Source: Chaetomium olivaceum
Lineage: Eukaryota > Ascomycota > Sordariomycetes > Sordariales > Chaetomiaceae
Assembly: GCA_039881045.1 (NCBI GenBank)
Contig: JAYWVB010000005.1
Location: forward strand, 930,001 to 994,000
Length of the DNA: 64,000 nt
Direction: 5' to 3'
The notes under the pieces were generated by a model, which was not told the DNA's origin, ran no database searches, and saw only the letters and a list, made by a program, of their open reading frames with translations. Each line of letters begins with the position of its first letter. Position 1 is the stretch's first letter. Shown in pieces: positions 35,069-46,255 of this stretch. The position numbers and the translations under genes are program-made.

Positions 35069-36295
35069 ATGTCAACGAAACGGAAAGCTGCGGCCACACT
35101 CGCCAAACCGGTGGTGAGGCAAAGCGCGAAGGCGCCAGTGAGAACCAAGATTGATGAGACAAGAACCGCAGTCTCTACCGGCTTGTCCTCAAAATCTGCC
35201 TCGAAAGCGGCTACAGATGTGGAGATGGAGGCGCCTTCTGGTTCCGACGACGAGGAGGAGGGGCTAAGCGAAGACGAGACCAACGAACAGCCCAGTTCCA
35301 CAGAGATCACAAAGACGAGGCGGAGCCAGGATGAGGGGGATACGGATGCAGTAATGCAAGACGGAGTCGACACCTCAGACGGCGAGCCGACGTCGCCGAC
35401 CTTTGGCGATCTTGTTCGTGGCAACTCGACCATCGACGTCCCCGCTTCCCTTGCCGCCCAAGCAGTAGCCTCTCAGACGTCTCGTCAGGCGGTTCAACAA
35501 AGGCCTACAGCCCCGCTCAACGCCACCTCGCTCGGCACAGTGCTGACGCAAGCCCTCCGGACCGACGACGCCGACCTGCTCGAGTCCTGCCTCCAGACGA
35601 CCGACGTCAAGATAATAGAAAACACCATCAACCGCCTGGACTCGTCACTCGCCAACACTCTTCTCTCCAAGCTCTCGGCGCGCATGCACCGCCGGCCGGG
35701 CCGTGCCTTTGGGTTGATGAGGTGGATGCAATGGACGCTGGTGGCGCACGGGGGTGCGCTCGTCACACAGCCGGATCTTGTTGCCCGGTTAGGTGAGCTT
35801 AGCCGGGTGTTGGAAGAGCGCTCCCGGGGTCTGTCGAGCCTGCTGGCGCTAAAGGGGAAGCTGGACATGCTGGACTCGCAGATGAAGTTCCGGAAGTCGA
35901 TTAAGGCCAATGGGGCCGCCCGGATTCGCGGCGCAAATGAGGAGGAGTTCAGCGAGGAAGAGGAGGAGGATGTGGACGAGCCGGGCGTCGTGTACGTAGA
36001 GGGCCAGGAGACTCTCGGCAAAGCGCTTACCAATGGGGCTGTCGCGCGGGCTGGTGGGGATGAGGACGATGATTTCCCGGCGGGGGCGACCGTCATCTCA
36101 GACTCCGAAGAGGAGGATGACGAGGAGTTTGATGATGGAGTGGACGAGGAGCTGGCGGACGCTGAGTCCCTCGACGAAGACGAAGTTGACCATGACGATG
36201 TTGAGGAGGATGAAGAGGAAGAGAGCGACCACGAATCGTCAAGGCCGCCCTCAAAAGTGCGACGAGTGTCCGAAAGGATCTCGAAAAGGAAGTGA
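35069..36295 (+). CDS. UTP5: Utp12-domain protein of the small-subunit processome (UTP5/WDR43 type)
   Basis: 408 residues. The ATG at 35069 (MSTKRKAAATL) is chosen over an in-frame ATG at 34997 because fungal homologues start with a basic MS(T)KRK-like end. The order is a basic N-terminus, an acidic segment (GSDDEEEGLSEDE), FGDLVRGNSTIDVP, and then an all-helical Utp12-type domain at about residues 145-290 (SLGTVLTQALRTDDADLLES to KGKLDMLDSQMKFRKS). The last 120 residues are extremely acidic, with a basic terminus SKVRRVSERISKRK. Utp5 belongs to the t-UTP/UTP-A complex acting in early pre-18S rRNA processing in the nucleolus. Yeast Utp5 also has an N-terminal beta-propeller, which is absent here. 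UTP5 itself and another Utp12-domain protein cannot be fully separated from sequence alone. Confidence 0.75.
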   Translation: MSTKRKAAATLAKPVVRQSAKAPVRTKIDETRTAVSTGLSSKSASKAATDVEMEAPSGSDDEEEGLSEDETNEQPSSTEITKTRRSQDEGDTDAVMQDGVDTSDGEPTSPTFGDLVRGNSTIDVPASLAAQAVASQTSRQAVQQRPTAPLNATSLGTVLTQALRTDDADLLESCLQTTDVKIIENTINRLDSSLANTLLSKLSARMHRRPGRAFGLMRWMQWTLVAHGGALVTQPDLVARLGELSRVLEERSRGLSSLLALKGKLDMLDSQMKFRKSIKANGAARIRGANEEEFSEEEEEDVDEPGVVYVEGQETLGKALTNGAVARAGGDEDDDFPAGATVISDSEEEDDEEFDDGVDEELADAESLDEDEVDHDDVEEDEEEESDHESSRPPSKVRRVSERISKRK

Positions 36296-36803
36296 TAGAT
36301 TGGCTTGAGGTTTTACAATGTACAAACAAGAACATGGAAGCATGCGTCGTAGACTTTGGGCCTTAATCTACACCCCACGCGGGCATATCGCTCCTTGTCT
36401 TTTTCGGGGCTCTGTCTCTCTGGATCCTCACATCTTATTTTTTGTTCATGTCGATATTGGCAACGGTCCTTCATGTTGAAGACTCTACAAGCAATTAGTC
36501 AGCTGTTCTTCAACAACCATCGTCATTCACTGCTCCTGAAGCGGGTAACTAAATAATATCTGGCAGGGTGGCGCGGTGTCCTCTTCCAGTCGCGCTGGGC
36601 CCGCCTCCCGAGTAAAACCGAGACCCACCCGCTTCCGGCATTGCCTCGGACAAGCAAGTTCGCCGCTGCTTGTCCCGAGCTCGCCGCCACAAACGCCGAA
36701 CCACCAAACTTCAATTACCACAGAAATTATTCTCCTGTAAACTTCCAAGCATCAAACCACCACACAACTAAACGAACGAAGAGAACAAAGAACCCCTCCA
36801 AAA
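36296..36803. other. Short intergenic interval
   Basis: Holds the 3' UTR of the UTP5-type gene and the promoter of SDHAF4. Nothing else is recognised. Confidence 0.4.
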
Positions 36804-37335
36804 ATGTCGCGCCTCCTCCCGCTCCGCCCGCCCGCCCTCCCACGCACCCTCTCCCGTGCCATCACCCCGCGAACTTCAACACCAGCACCAGCCCGCCTAG
36901 CATCCTCCTTCCTCCAAACCGGCCCCTCCCCCCCGCGCCTCCCCGCCGACCAGCAAGCCGAATTCGAGCGCCTCCAGCGCGCCGCCGAAGCTGCCCTCTC
37001 CTCACACACACACCATCCCCTCCTCCTCCTCCTCCACCACCACGACATCAGGCCCCGACGCCCCGCTCACCACCTCGCGCCACGTCTCCACGCCCTCCGG
37101 CAACACCGCACAAACACAAGCACAAGCACAAGCAAGCGCTGCGGCGGTAGGAGGGGAGACGGACCTGGGACCGAGCGCGGGCAGTTTCAGCGGCGGCATG
37201 CGCAAGGGCGCGCCGCCCGAGTTTGCGGGCGACAAGAACCCGTCGACGGGCGAGGTGGGCGGGCCGAAGAACGAGCCGCTGCGGTGGGGCAGCGAGGGGG
37301 ATTGGAGTTTTAATGGGAGGGTTACGGACTTTTAA
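36804..37335 (+). CDS. SDH8: Succinate dehydrogenase assembly factor 4 (SDHAF4/Sdh8)
   Basis: The start MSRLLPLRPPALPRTLSRAI is an Arg/Pro/Ser-rich mitochondrial presequence. The C-terminus carries the family hallmark in three pieces: FAGDKNPSTGEVGGPKNEP, then LRWGSEGDWSF, then NGRVTDF before the TAA at 37333-37335. The two ends lie in different frames and are joined by removing one base near 37011-37014, in a CA-repeat/CC context, giving 176 residues. The middle is Ser/Thr/Gln-rich with Gln-Ala repeats. SDHAF4 binds the flavinylated catalytic subunit Sdh1 in the mitochondrial matrix and helps assemble complex II. The very strong C-terminal match with a single indel favours a live gene and a sequence error. 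Confidence 0.82.
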
Positions 37336-37889
37336 TGGGGAGGCGGGGTTACCTATTTGCCTGGTGTTGTGGGTTGGTAGTCAACGCGGGTGGTATGGTA
37401 AGGGTTGGCTGCGGGGGCTGGGGTGAGGGTTTTGAGCGAGGCTTGGTCGCGTGCAGTTGGTCTGGGGTTGCTGGCGTGATGGTAACACCATGTTCGTAGC
37501 CTCCGGGATGGGGTATATTTTGAGTTGGGATGGCAAGGGCGGCTTGACCGTGGGGAGAGGTGCCGATAAAAGAGTAGACAGAGCAAAGACCGCAGGGGTG
37601 GGACGAGGGCGGGGTGGTAGAAGATCAATCTACAGCACAGCGCTTCTTATGCAATGCCTGGCTTCCCTCCCTCCAGGCGTTTCTAGCCGTGGTCTTATCG
37701 GCATTGGCCCTTCTATGGTGGACTAGCCAGCCACCTTGCATGATGGACGGCTCCCCTTGTCTGGACCTTCGGATATCCCCCAAAGTAGGCCCGACACATT
37801 AGGAGCTGGGTGAAATTGGACTATTTCCTTTCTGGACCTGAAGTCTCAAAGGGGGCCTAGGTACTTTACGTGTGCGGTTCGCCCCGCAG
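37336..37889. other. Short intergenic interval
   Basis: 3' UTR of SDHAF4 and 3' flank of the convergent minus-strand gene. Nothing else is recognised. Confidence 0.4.
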
Positions 37890-40800
37890 CTAATCGTGGG
37901 TGCGATATTCCGCAGACAAGAGGCCGTGAGCTTGAAGGACCCCGGCCCTCACCGCTCCCCTAGCAATATCTGTCAAGGCATCCGAGGAGCCCACGACGGA
38001 AACGTCGAACGCGGCCCCGACATGCCGTTTGATTTCCTTCACAAGATACACCGACGTAGAGAATTCGCCGGTGAGGAAAATAGTCTGGACAGCACTCTTA
38101 GTTAGCCTCGGAAAGGCCATTCCCGTAAATATGTCTAGGCATATCCTAGGTCCCATCATACCTTCACCCGTGTCCTTGGATGTCGCTTCCTTACACTTGC
38201 CAATTGATCCATCATCAACTCGATTACTCGATCCACAACCGGTTGGTAGAGGGACCGCATAGCCTTGTTCGTTACAGACATGCAACCGGACTCTCTGTCG
38301 ATGCCGGCGTCTGGGTAGTCGGCGAAAAGGCCGACTTGGACGGTCCATATGCTGCCATCGTCGCTAAAGCCGGCCTTGATTCGAGCGTCAAAGTCGATCA
38401 TACCCTTGGCATAGGTACGCGCGGCAATTTTAGATCCATCTGGAAGCTTCAGCTTCCTAATGCTGGCCCGTAAGAAGTTGCTGAAATTCCGGGTCACCGC
38501 GATTGATCTGCCGACGGTGATCAGTTATGGCCCCGACTCGGCCAGTTAAGACCGTCGGTATTACTAAACTTACCCACACGTATCGCCCGAAGGGGGGTCA
38601 GTTGCTTCATGGTAAGAGGATCCCCTGTAATAACTGCACAGGTGGCCAAGTCCACTGTTGCCCTGCCGGCAACCACAACCAGGAAGGTATCGGATGGCTG
38701 GACGACTAGGGTTTTGCAACAGTGCAAGAGATATGAAACGGGCTCGGTGATGAAGAAGATCCTGTCGTCATGATCAGGGCGGATGTAGCCGGCTAGGAAG
38801 GCTGGGGTACGGAGAGGCGTTTCTTCAATATCCTCCCAGGCGGCCGGGATCGCAAACCACCACTGGATGTGTATCTCTTCCATTTCGAACGAACGGCAAA
38901 GATCAGCGTAAATAGCATCGCGGAGCTTGGATAAATACTCGGTAATCACGTCGACGTGGGATTTCCCAGTTGGGGGAGGTGGGATATCCGTCGCTTTCAT
39001 GTATGTCTGATGAGGGTTCAAGCCTAACGTAAACCACTCCGATTTGAACTGCGCAAAAGGATTAACTTGGAGCAAGAAGGGTGTATGTGTGTATTTATCA
39101 TGGTAGATTCGGGGCCATACCACGCCGGGCCTTGGATAGCCAGTAGGGGCCATCGCACCCTCTATATCATGACCCCAACCGACTATTGTTCGCGTAGGCT
39201 GGGGGCCGTAGTAGATAACACTAGGAACCTATGACATGTAAGTTTTGACCTTGAAAAAATTGTCGAGTTCAAGCATACCGTGGCGTCGTTCTTAAACTCT
39301 TTCCCGCCTGGCCACCTATCGATGACCGCCTCTTTCACAGTCGGATTCGTAGCTAGCGCAAAGGACACGGCTGTTTGCATAGTTCCAAGGTGTACCCCAA
39401 CAATTAGGTTCGGGGATTGCGAGCCCTGAGTGGCTGGTGGCGACGGTGTCTGGGCGACCGTCGACTCAGACGGCAGTTGCAGCTCCAACTCCTCTTCCTT
39501 ACGTCCGCCGAGATAGGCTAGGGGATCAAGGCACAATGATGATTGATAAGACGGAGGAATGAAGCTTCGATGGGCCTCGGCCTCCTCTGATTCACCTTGT
39601 GCTTCGCAAATGTGAGAGAGCAAGGCCAACGTTTCCCAGCACGAGGGATTCTGCTTCCCAAGAATCTTTCGCTTGCCCCATAGTGCCTGTTTGCAGTACC
39701 GACTGGCCTTTGCAAAGTCGCTGTTGTGCATGTGCTCAAGGGCCAGCGCGTGGAGAGCGAGATAGACCGCAATGTCAGTTAACCTCCGTTCCATAGCGAT
39801 GGGGACGAGGATCGCCTCTGCATCCGCCCACTTCTTCTGATGCAAGCATGCGTATGCTAGATCGATCTTGTCCTGGACTAGATCCTGAGGATCATAGTTC
39901 GACTCGCTAGCCTCGGAGCGGTCGATAAACTTCCGGTAGAAACTTTCGGCCTTGGGGTAGTCTCCCTTCCGTTGGCTCTCGACGGCAAGCTCTCTGAGTC
40001 TCTTAAGAAGAGCCTCGTCAATATCATCATCCGAGTCGGAATGGTACAACGGATCAATAACAGCACCGGTTGATGTGGTCCCAGCCCGACTACTACTCGG
40101 CGGGGGTATCCAGCTTTCGATGTTGGAAAATTGCTCCCTGGTCAAGGGGTCACCTAAAACGCTGCCACCCCAACGGTTGACCTTGAACCCTCTCTTGTAA
40201 TTGCGCTTGCATTGGAGTGAAAAGTCTCGGCGACCTGCAAGAACTGTCGAAGATTTTGTGTGATTCGATTACCGTCTGCGTTCTGGCTTGAACGGAGCGG
40301 CCAGGACTCCGATTCAGCTTCAAATTGCGTCCCTTGATGCAAAGCAATCTCAACTCGTCCAATCTGGGACCTGAGCCCATAGAGCACATTAAAGACGGCA
40401 TCTTGGGAAGAGTTGTTGTGGATCATGAGACAACTACCCAAGGAGTTAGCCCGACAAGATGTTTTTTTACTGAAGGTGCCATGGTTACTTACACGTTGAT
40501 CATCTGCAAGGCACTAGTCATGGCGGTGTTGTACGATTGAACCCTGTCTTTGTATGTGGCAATCTCCTTGGAGCGGAATCCAAACTTGATCTGCTTTGCA
40601 GGCTTTCTGAGAAAGCCTCGACTGAAGACACGGCTGCTGCTCTGTACTTCATCCAGGAGCTGACTTAGTTTTCCGAGTATGTCGTTGATGTCTCCCAATG
40701 TGGCCTCGACTATAGCCCACAGGCCTCCATCGGGATCAATCTCGGCCAGGACAGGACGCGGGACCGACGTGGAGGCGCTGCTAATGGAGTTGAGGACTCG

Positions 40801-40947
40801 TCCGAGGGTCTTGATCTCGTCGCAGAGACCAGAAATGTTCTCATCGACGGATATGGTGTCGTCTATCCACGTGTAAAGAGTGGCGACGATCTTGGTGCAT
40901 CCAGTCGCAAGCCCTGTAGCGCTGGCCGCGATGGATAGGGGATCCAT
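37890..40947 (-). CDS. STAND-type N-terminal domain + TPR + degenerate Hsp70-like protein
   Basis: The start at 40947 gives MDPLSIAASATGLATG, the characteristic opening of fungal STAND/NLR N-terminal domains. Exons are 40493-40947, 39279-40433, about 38570-39228, 38162-38507 and 37890-38084. Exon 2 needs one base added near 40168-40173, which restores the usual VWGGSVLGDPLT join. The donor after exon 3 is uncertain. Residues 1-260 are the STAND-N domain. About 300-440 hold TPR-like repeats (RKGDYPKAESFYRKFI, QKKWADAEAIL). The rest is an actin/Hsp70-type domain with GVHLGTMQTAVSFAL, VVVAGRATVDLA and KTIFLTGEFSTSVYL, which align with the phosphate-1, phosphate-2 and adenosine motifs. Key residues are altered: D to H in motif 1, the GGGT loop to GRAT. 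Nucleotide hydrolysis is therefore doubtful. No NACHT or NB-ARC domain is present. Function unknown; a role in non-self recognition or stress sensing is only an inference from the N-terminal domain. Confidence 0.72.
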
Positions 40948-42218
40948 GTCATTTGTGACTCTGGATGATGGGACGGCACAGATTCCGTGCGGTTTTGAAG
41001 ATGTAACGGTGTGTCTGGGGATCAACTGCAGCTCTGGCTCAGCCCCCGCCCGCTCGCCCAGGTCATGCGGGATTATGTAATGCAAGGCTGAGCCCAGATG
41101 GTGAAAGCCAGATGCTATACGGAGTACATACAGATTACTCAGGTCCCTTAAGGTGCCTTGATTACGGCAGCGGGGTTCGACAGAGGGTGACATGCCTTGT
41201 TGGACCTAAAAAGGCTTGCCCCGACTGATTTGTATGTATTTGCAAGATGCCTTGCCATAGTTATTTAAAAGAATTTCGTTGTAACTCCTGTCGACGGCTC
41301 CGAACTTGTGAAGCCCTGGATCAATTGTAGTTATGTGACCACCAAGGACTTAACATTGAAATAAGAAACGAAGAGAAATAGACGCAATTAGGTACGGATC
41401 AAACAGAGCCACGCGCGAGGAGGGAAAAAGTGATCAATTGAACTACTGACTTGACTGAACTATACTTATGGGAATGATGACTGATCACTGATTTCCCCTT
41501 TTTGCGAGAGGATACCGTAGATAGTTCTCTAGAGTTAGAAGTTGCGATGTTCCATTTTGTGGGGAGGGTGGTATGGCATAGGTGTTTGTAGTTATGGCAA
41601 GATATATTGCTGTGACAAGGCATGCCACCAAAATAATTTTCCCACTACCTTACGGTACCAGCCCATTTCTGGTGATGCCTTGGGGAAAGTTCTGAGCGAT
41701 GTAAGAAGTGGTGTTCAACTTGGGCTCCAAGGGAAGAGAGCCAAGAAGCAAGCAGAGGATCACATGGTTGCCCATAGGTCATTTGAAAGCTAAGTAGCTA
41801 CAGTAACTATGTACATATATAGGTACCTTCTCCCTACATTCTCCAATAATGTCTTCCTGAGGTATGTTGTACGTGGGTTGTGATCAAGAATTAGACTAAC
41901 CATGGTAACAAACGGTCCACAGAGTCACCCTCGCCCAAACCACCGAGTTGGAATGTTGCCATAACAGGCGGTGATGGTGCAATATCCAGAATTCACTTGT
42001 GCCCCGCTCGGAACACCGCTTCGTAAAGATTTAGCAAAGATGGCTGCCGGAACCCCCTATAGTGTTCTTGAAGCCTAAGCAGAAGAAAGGGTGCTCGATT
42101 TCTAGTGAGATTGTTCTTGGTGCTACACGAAGTAACATATTCTCTAGCACCTCCCCTGCACCACTATCCCAGTGACCATTATCACTTCCCTCCTTATACC
42201 CAACCTTACAAAAGACCC
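40948..42218. other. Gene-free interval
   Basis: About 1.3 kb between the STAND/Hsp70-like gene and the secreted Cys-rich gene. No convincing coding sequence or RNA gene is visible. Confidence 0.4.
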
Positions 42219-42546
42219 TTATGCCGGCTCGCCGCAGGTGTTGGCCGTCTGGCAGACGTTGTTGGACCCGATGATACCGCAGCAAAACAGACCGCCGCAG
42301 CACTGGCGTCCGACGGCGGCGCTGGCCCGTTTGTTGCACCCGCCGAGGTTGCCGACGCACTGCCGTTCTTGGAGCTAGTTGGGAGGAAGAGACATCTCGA
42401 GTTAGTAATTTTGGATGGGATGGCATAAGCGCGAGATGGGTAGGCAAGGTTGGATGGGTGGAGGGGCGGGGTGGTACCTCGGCTGGAATGGCGCTGGCAG
42501 CGGCCAGGGCGGCAAAGGTGAGGGCAAGGAAGCTGGTTAGTTGCAT
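42219..42546 (-). CDS. Small secreted cysteine-rich protein (74 residues)
   Basis: Two exons: 42478-42546 (MQLTSFLALTFAALAAASA...) and 42219-42374. They are joined across a 103-base intron with a GTACCA donor, CTAAC-like branch and CAACTAG acceptor; both exon lengths are multiples of three. The first about 19 residues form a clear signal peptide with Ala-rich cleavage region. The mature about 55 residues contain eight cysteines spaced C-x6-C-x11-CC-x4-CC-x8-C-x5-C, including CCGGLFCC. This suggests a compact four-disulfide, knottin-like fold. No family name can be given. Such proteins in filamentous fungi include effectors, antimicrobial peptides and wall proteins; which applies here is unknown. 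It is not a typical hydrophobin: the spacing and length differ. Confidence 0.75.
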
Positions 42547-42647
42547 GTTTGCGGTCTGTGTTGGGTGATGTGGTGATGAAGGCTGGCTCGGTGTGTTGTA
42601 GTGGATGGGGAAAATAAGAAACACTTTCAATACTTCTTAGGGGCCTC

Positions 42648-42653
42648 TTTATA
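42648..42653 (-). promoter_or_regulatory. TATA box of the secreted peptide gene
   Basis: TATAAA on the minus strand, about 100 bases upstream of the start codon at 42546, within GGTATAAAGAGG. Confidence 0.5.
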
Positions 42654-44043
42654 CCTTTCGGAGAGCTTTCAGTAAATTGGGCCTTATCCGGAGACTTCAC
42701 CCCGTCGAAAGACATAGCCTCTTCGGTTGTGGCCTTGTCTCCCGAAGGATTCAAAATAAGTTGTCATCAACACTCAATCTGGCGCAAGATCTGCGTTGCA
42801 GTTTGTTTGGTTGGTCTAGTCGCACTCTAGTCGTTGGTTTCTCGCTTTAGATGTTGATCATCTCACCCTACAAGGCAACATCGCAGTCCAGCCCAGCTAA
42901 TTGCGGGGTTATCGGCGATGAAAGTGTCTTAGACTTGATACCCTGTCAATACATAGCGGTAAAGGGGCGAATGAATAGGGCTGTGCTGCTCTCTCCACCA
43001 CGACCTGGAGGCTAATGCAAGCATAGAGTGCGTTGTCTGACTCAGATTGACTAAACCAACCACTTAGCCTTGAACACAGGTAGCCCGACCATTAATTCCC
43101 ACCATACTCCATCCATGCCAGTATTTGGTCGGCACCCAAGCTCCAGCTGCTGTAGGAGGGCGAGTGAAAACAGGGTGCCATAACAACAGAGTAAATCGCA
43201 AGGGAAAATATGGAAGGCAACGGAATCATGTTTACCAGAAAGCACAATGTTGATATAACTCTTGTAATAGCTATCCTCGCCAGAAAAAGCAATGCATCAG
43301 GACTCGGGACCGTGCTGCGAATGAACTTCCAAAAGATCCTGCCAGGTCTTGTTTAACTGGCCCACCTCTGTTTTTGTGGCCGTCTCATGACATTCTAGCC
43401 ATCCGCTTGACACCGGATGCGCCAAGACTTGGGCAATTGTCTTTGGTGGCTTGGGCTGATGTCTGTGACTCCGGAGATCATGTCGCGTTTTCTACCTGGG
43501 GACCAAGACCGGACTCTCACCCCACAGTTCAAATCCCTACTCGGGCTTACTGCCACATCATTGTTTGATGCGCCTGCCAACGTGGCACGTCACTGTAGTT
43601 TTAATTACTGATTTTCTCAAAAGAATCTTACCTAGTTAATGCGTCCCGATGAGGTGAAAGGTCGAGTGAGGATCTCTCGTTCCGGGTTATATCATGTCCC
43701 ATCAGGTCCCGGTAATTGTTTAGGGAGAGTTATTAGCTCGGCGTCACCAAGAATAACTATGGATGTTTGCACAGCAGGCCGGGTCCGCCTTGGGGTCTCC
43801 TTTCTCGATAATGAAGGGGATGGGATTCAGATAATCTTGCTATCTGCCTGCCTACCTGTTGAGCTTAGCGTTTTCAGACCTTTCAAAGTATAAAGGGCAG
43901 CTGGGATGGGTACCTGTATAGTTCGGAAGTAAACTCTCTGCGGCTACGATCCATGATAGAAAGTATATATCGTTGTAGACTTATACATAAAACGATTTAA
44001 TCAATAGAACCTCTATTACCTAGCTTGGTCGTAACTGGTTCGC
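42654..44043. other. Gene-free interval
   Basis: About 1.4 kb between the secreted peptide gene and the alpha-galactosidase stop. I see no gene. A tRNA-like B-box sequence near 43525 was considered and rejected. Confidence 0.4.
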
Positions 44044-45490
44044 TTAAAGCGAAATATTTCCCTGAGTCTTACCCGCAGCTGTGGTGACCTTGATAACCCG
44101 CATGTCATGAAGCTTGATATTGAACGAGATGCTCTTTCCAGTCCCCTTCTGTCCCGTGTACATCTCCTCCCAAGTGTAGTCGCCATCACCCAGACCCGGC
44201 ACATCCTTGAAGCTGACGCCGTAGGTGCCACCGGAGGTGCCGGCACAAAGACCGATAACGACACCATCGCTGAGGGGCCCGCCCAGTACGGGTGGATCTT
44301 CCCATTGACCGGCCCCTGCTTGCCCGGCGGGGTGAAGGTCGTGGCGGCCTTGCCAAGGGGGTCCTGGTTGATGGCGATGATGCCCTTGTTGCGAATGATG
44401 CCGAGGGTCCAGTCGGAGATCTTGTTGAGATCGAGTCCGAGGACTAGGGGTGACTTGGCGATGGCCCAAAGACCGAAGTGGAGGCGCTCCTGGTCGGCGT
44501 TGATCTTGGACGACCCCAGGTACAGCATGTCGAGGTCGTTGAAACCGCCAGGCTTGCTGTAGTTAGAGATGGCGGCTGATGAGCTGCCGATGCGCTCGAC
44601 GCTGGCCCAATCGCCCCAGTTGTCGGTGCTCATCCTTGTAGGGGTTAGTATAGAGAGCTGAGGGCACGGCGGCGAGAAATAAGGGCCTGGCCTGCTTACC
44701 TCCACGAGTGCCCGTACTCGGCACCCCACTTCCAGACCTCATCGCGGCCCCAGTTGCAGAGATTGAAGTGAATCTTGCGCGTGTTCTGTGCGGCAAGGAT
44801 GGCGTCCCGCATGGGGGCATACCAAGTCTTGGTGTTGCCAGCGGGTCTTCCGCAGGTCTGCGGCGGCGGGTTATCGAGGCAGGGCGTGAAACAGTTATCG
44901 TATTTCCAAAAGTCAACGCCCCAGCTGGCCAGCTGAGAGACGTCGGATGCAGCGTGCTTTGAGCCATCGCTTCCAGGGAAGCCAGCGCAGGTCTGCTGAC
45001 CGGCGCAGCCATAGAGACCAAACTTTAGGCCCATGCCATGGATCTGGTCGACGACGGGCTTGATGCCATTGGGCCACTTGTTGGGATCGGGCACAAGCTT
45101 TCCGCTTCCGTCCCGTGACCGGGTCGTCCAGCAGTCATCAATGTTGATGTCTGTTTGGGGCATCTTCAATTAGTACTTGGATGTCCCACCACCTGGATTC
45201 GAGATCTACCTACACTCATACCCCAAGTCCTTGAGACCGAGGGAGACAAACTTGTTTGCTGTGTCGATTGCATATTTGGCCGAAGCGGAATTACATTGGG
45301 CCACATTCTGCAGGATGGTGTCAGTAAGGTGATAGTACCTTTGACATAGACTTTCACCGTGTAGGTCTCTTACCCAGCTGCTCCAGCCCATGTGAGGCTT
45401 CAGGCCGATTCCATTGTCCAGAGCCTCAGCAGCTTGTAGCTGGACCAGGGCAAAGAACAATGCCTTCAGTGCGGAGTTCATGGTAGGCAT
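44044..45490 (-). CDS. Alpha-galactosidase, glycoside hydrolase family 27
   Basis: Four exons: 45374-45490, 45214-45307, 44700-45150 and 44044-44634. The total is 417 residues if one base lost in a run near 44273-44280 is restored. A signal peptide (MPTMNSALKALFFALVQLQ) is followed by GIGLKPHMGWSSW, the GH27 start. Then come YINIDDCW, GLKFGLYGCAGQQTC, DFWKYDNC (the Asp is the expected nucleophile), NLCNWGRDEVWKWG, GGFNDLDMLYLG and KSPLVLGLDL, then a C-terminal beta domain. The length is normal for GH27 without a carbohydrate-binding module. It is predicted to be secreted and to remove terminal alpha-1,6-galactose from galactomannan or raffinose-type sugars. Confidence 0.88.
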
Positions 45491-45596
45491 GATTGCGGAG
45501 TCCTAACCGGGGGAAGAGGTTGGCAAAAAAGATGCGGGTGGGACTGATGAGTTGCTGAGTCCTTTCGCCGAATCGTCAAAGAGCGGCTGCTCCTTC

Positions 45597-45604
45597 TTTA
45601 AATA
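45597..45604 (-). promoter_or_regulatory. TATA-like box of the GH27 gene
   Basis: TATTTAAA on the minus strand, about 110 bases upstream of the ATG at 45490. The flanking GCGGGG and a CCGGGG near 45510 match the loose CreA consensus SYGGRG, so carbon-catabolite control is possible but unproven. Confidence 0.4.
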
Positions 45605-46255
45605 CCCCGCCCTGTCCTTTAATTCTCCGTTACCCAGCGTTGGTCGGCCCGTCTAGGAAGTCGCTATTTCGGAGGGCTGGAAGCGGTGGATCGTCAACGC
45701 TATGACTATGACTATGAGCTTGATCAGCCTTGGTGTCGGATGAACCGAGAAACTGCGATGTTGCCCTGTCGACGACTGCGGGTAACGAACTGCACGCGCT
45801 GAGGCGCTCCAATCAACAGTGCTGCCCCGGCATTTAAACGGTCCCGGGTGCTGGGAAATGGGCTTCCCGGGCTGGTAATGATTGGCGGACGATTAAATCT
45901 CCAGCTGATCGCTCTTCATGCAACGTCATACCCCGCGGCGACAGGACCGACAGCAGTTGTGGTCGACGCGATCCAATGGGGGCCGCGATGCCTCGCCGAC
46001 ATGATATAGAGCGGATGGTGTTAAGCGACGGCACTATTGTTGATAGTTTCCGCGAGACAACCCAAGGAGTTACCTGGTATCTATCCCCGGTAAGACAGAC
46101 AATCCAGACAATGCACCTGCATCCATGCCGCACGTTAAACCAAGTTACTCGAACTGTTGCCAGCCCCTGAATACCCGCTGAACGCTCGGTTCGAGCTCTA
46201 ATTCAACCCATACCTATTTACTTGTCCTTAACTGTCTCTCATTTCCCAATGCCAC
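45605..46255. other. GH27 promoter and LYS4 3' flank
   Basis: About 650 bases with no recognised gene; expected to hold upstream control sequence for the alpha-galactosidase. Confidence 0.4.

Noticed and set aside
43500..43560. tRNA-like B-box (AGTTCAAATCCC) on the plus strand
   Set aside because: No matching acceptor stem or A-box at the right distance upstream, and no cloverleaf could be drawn.
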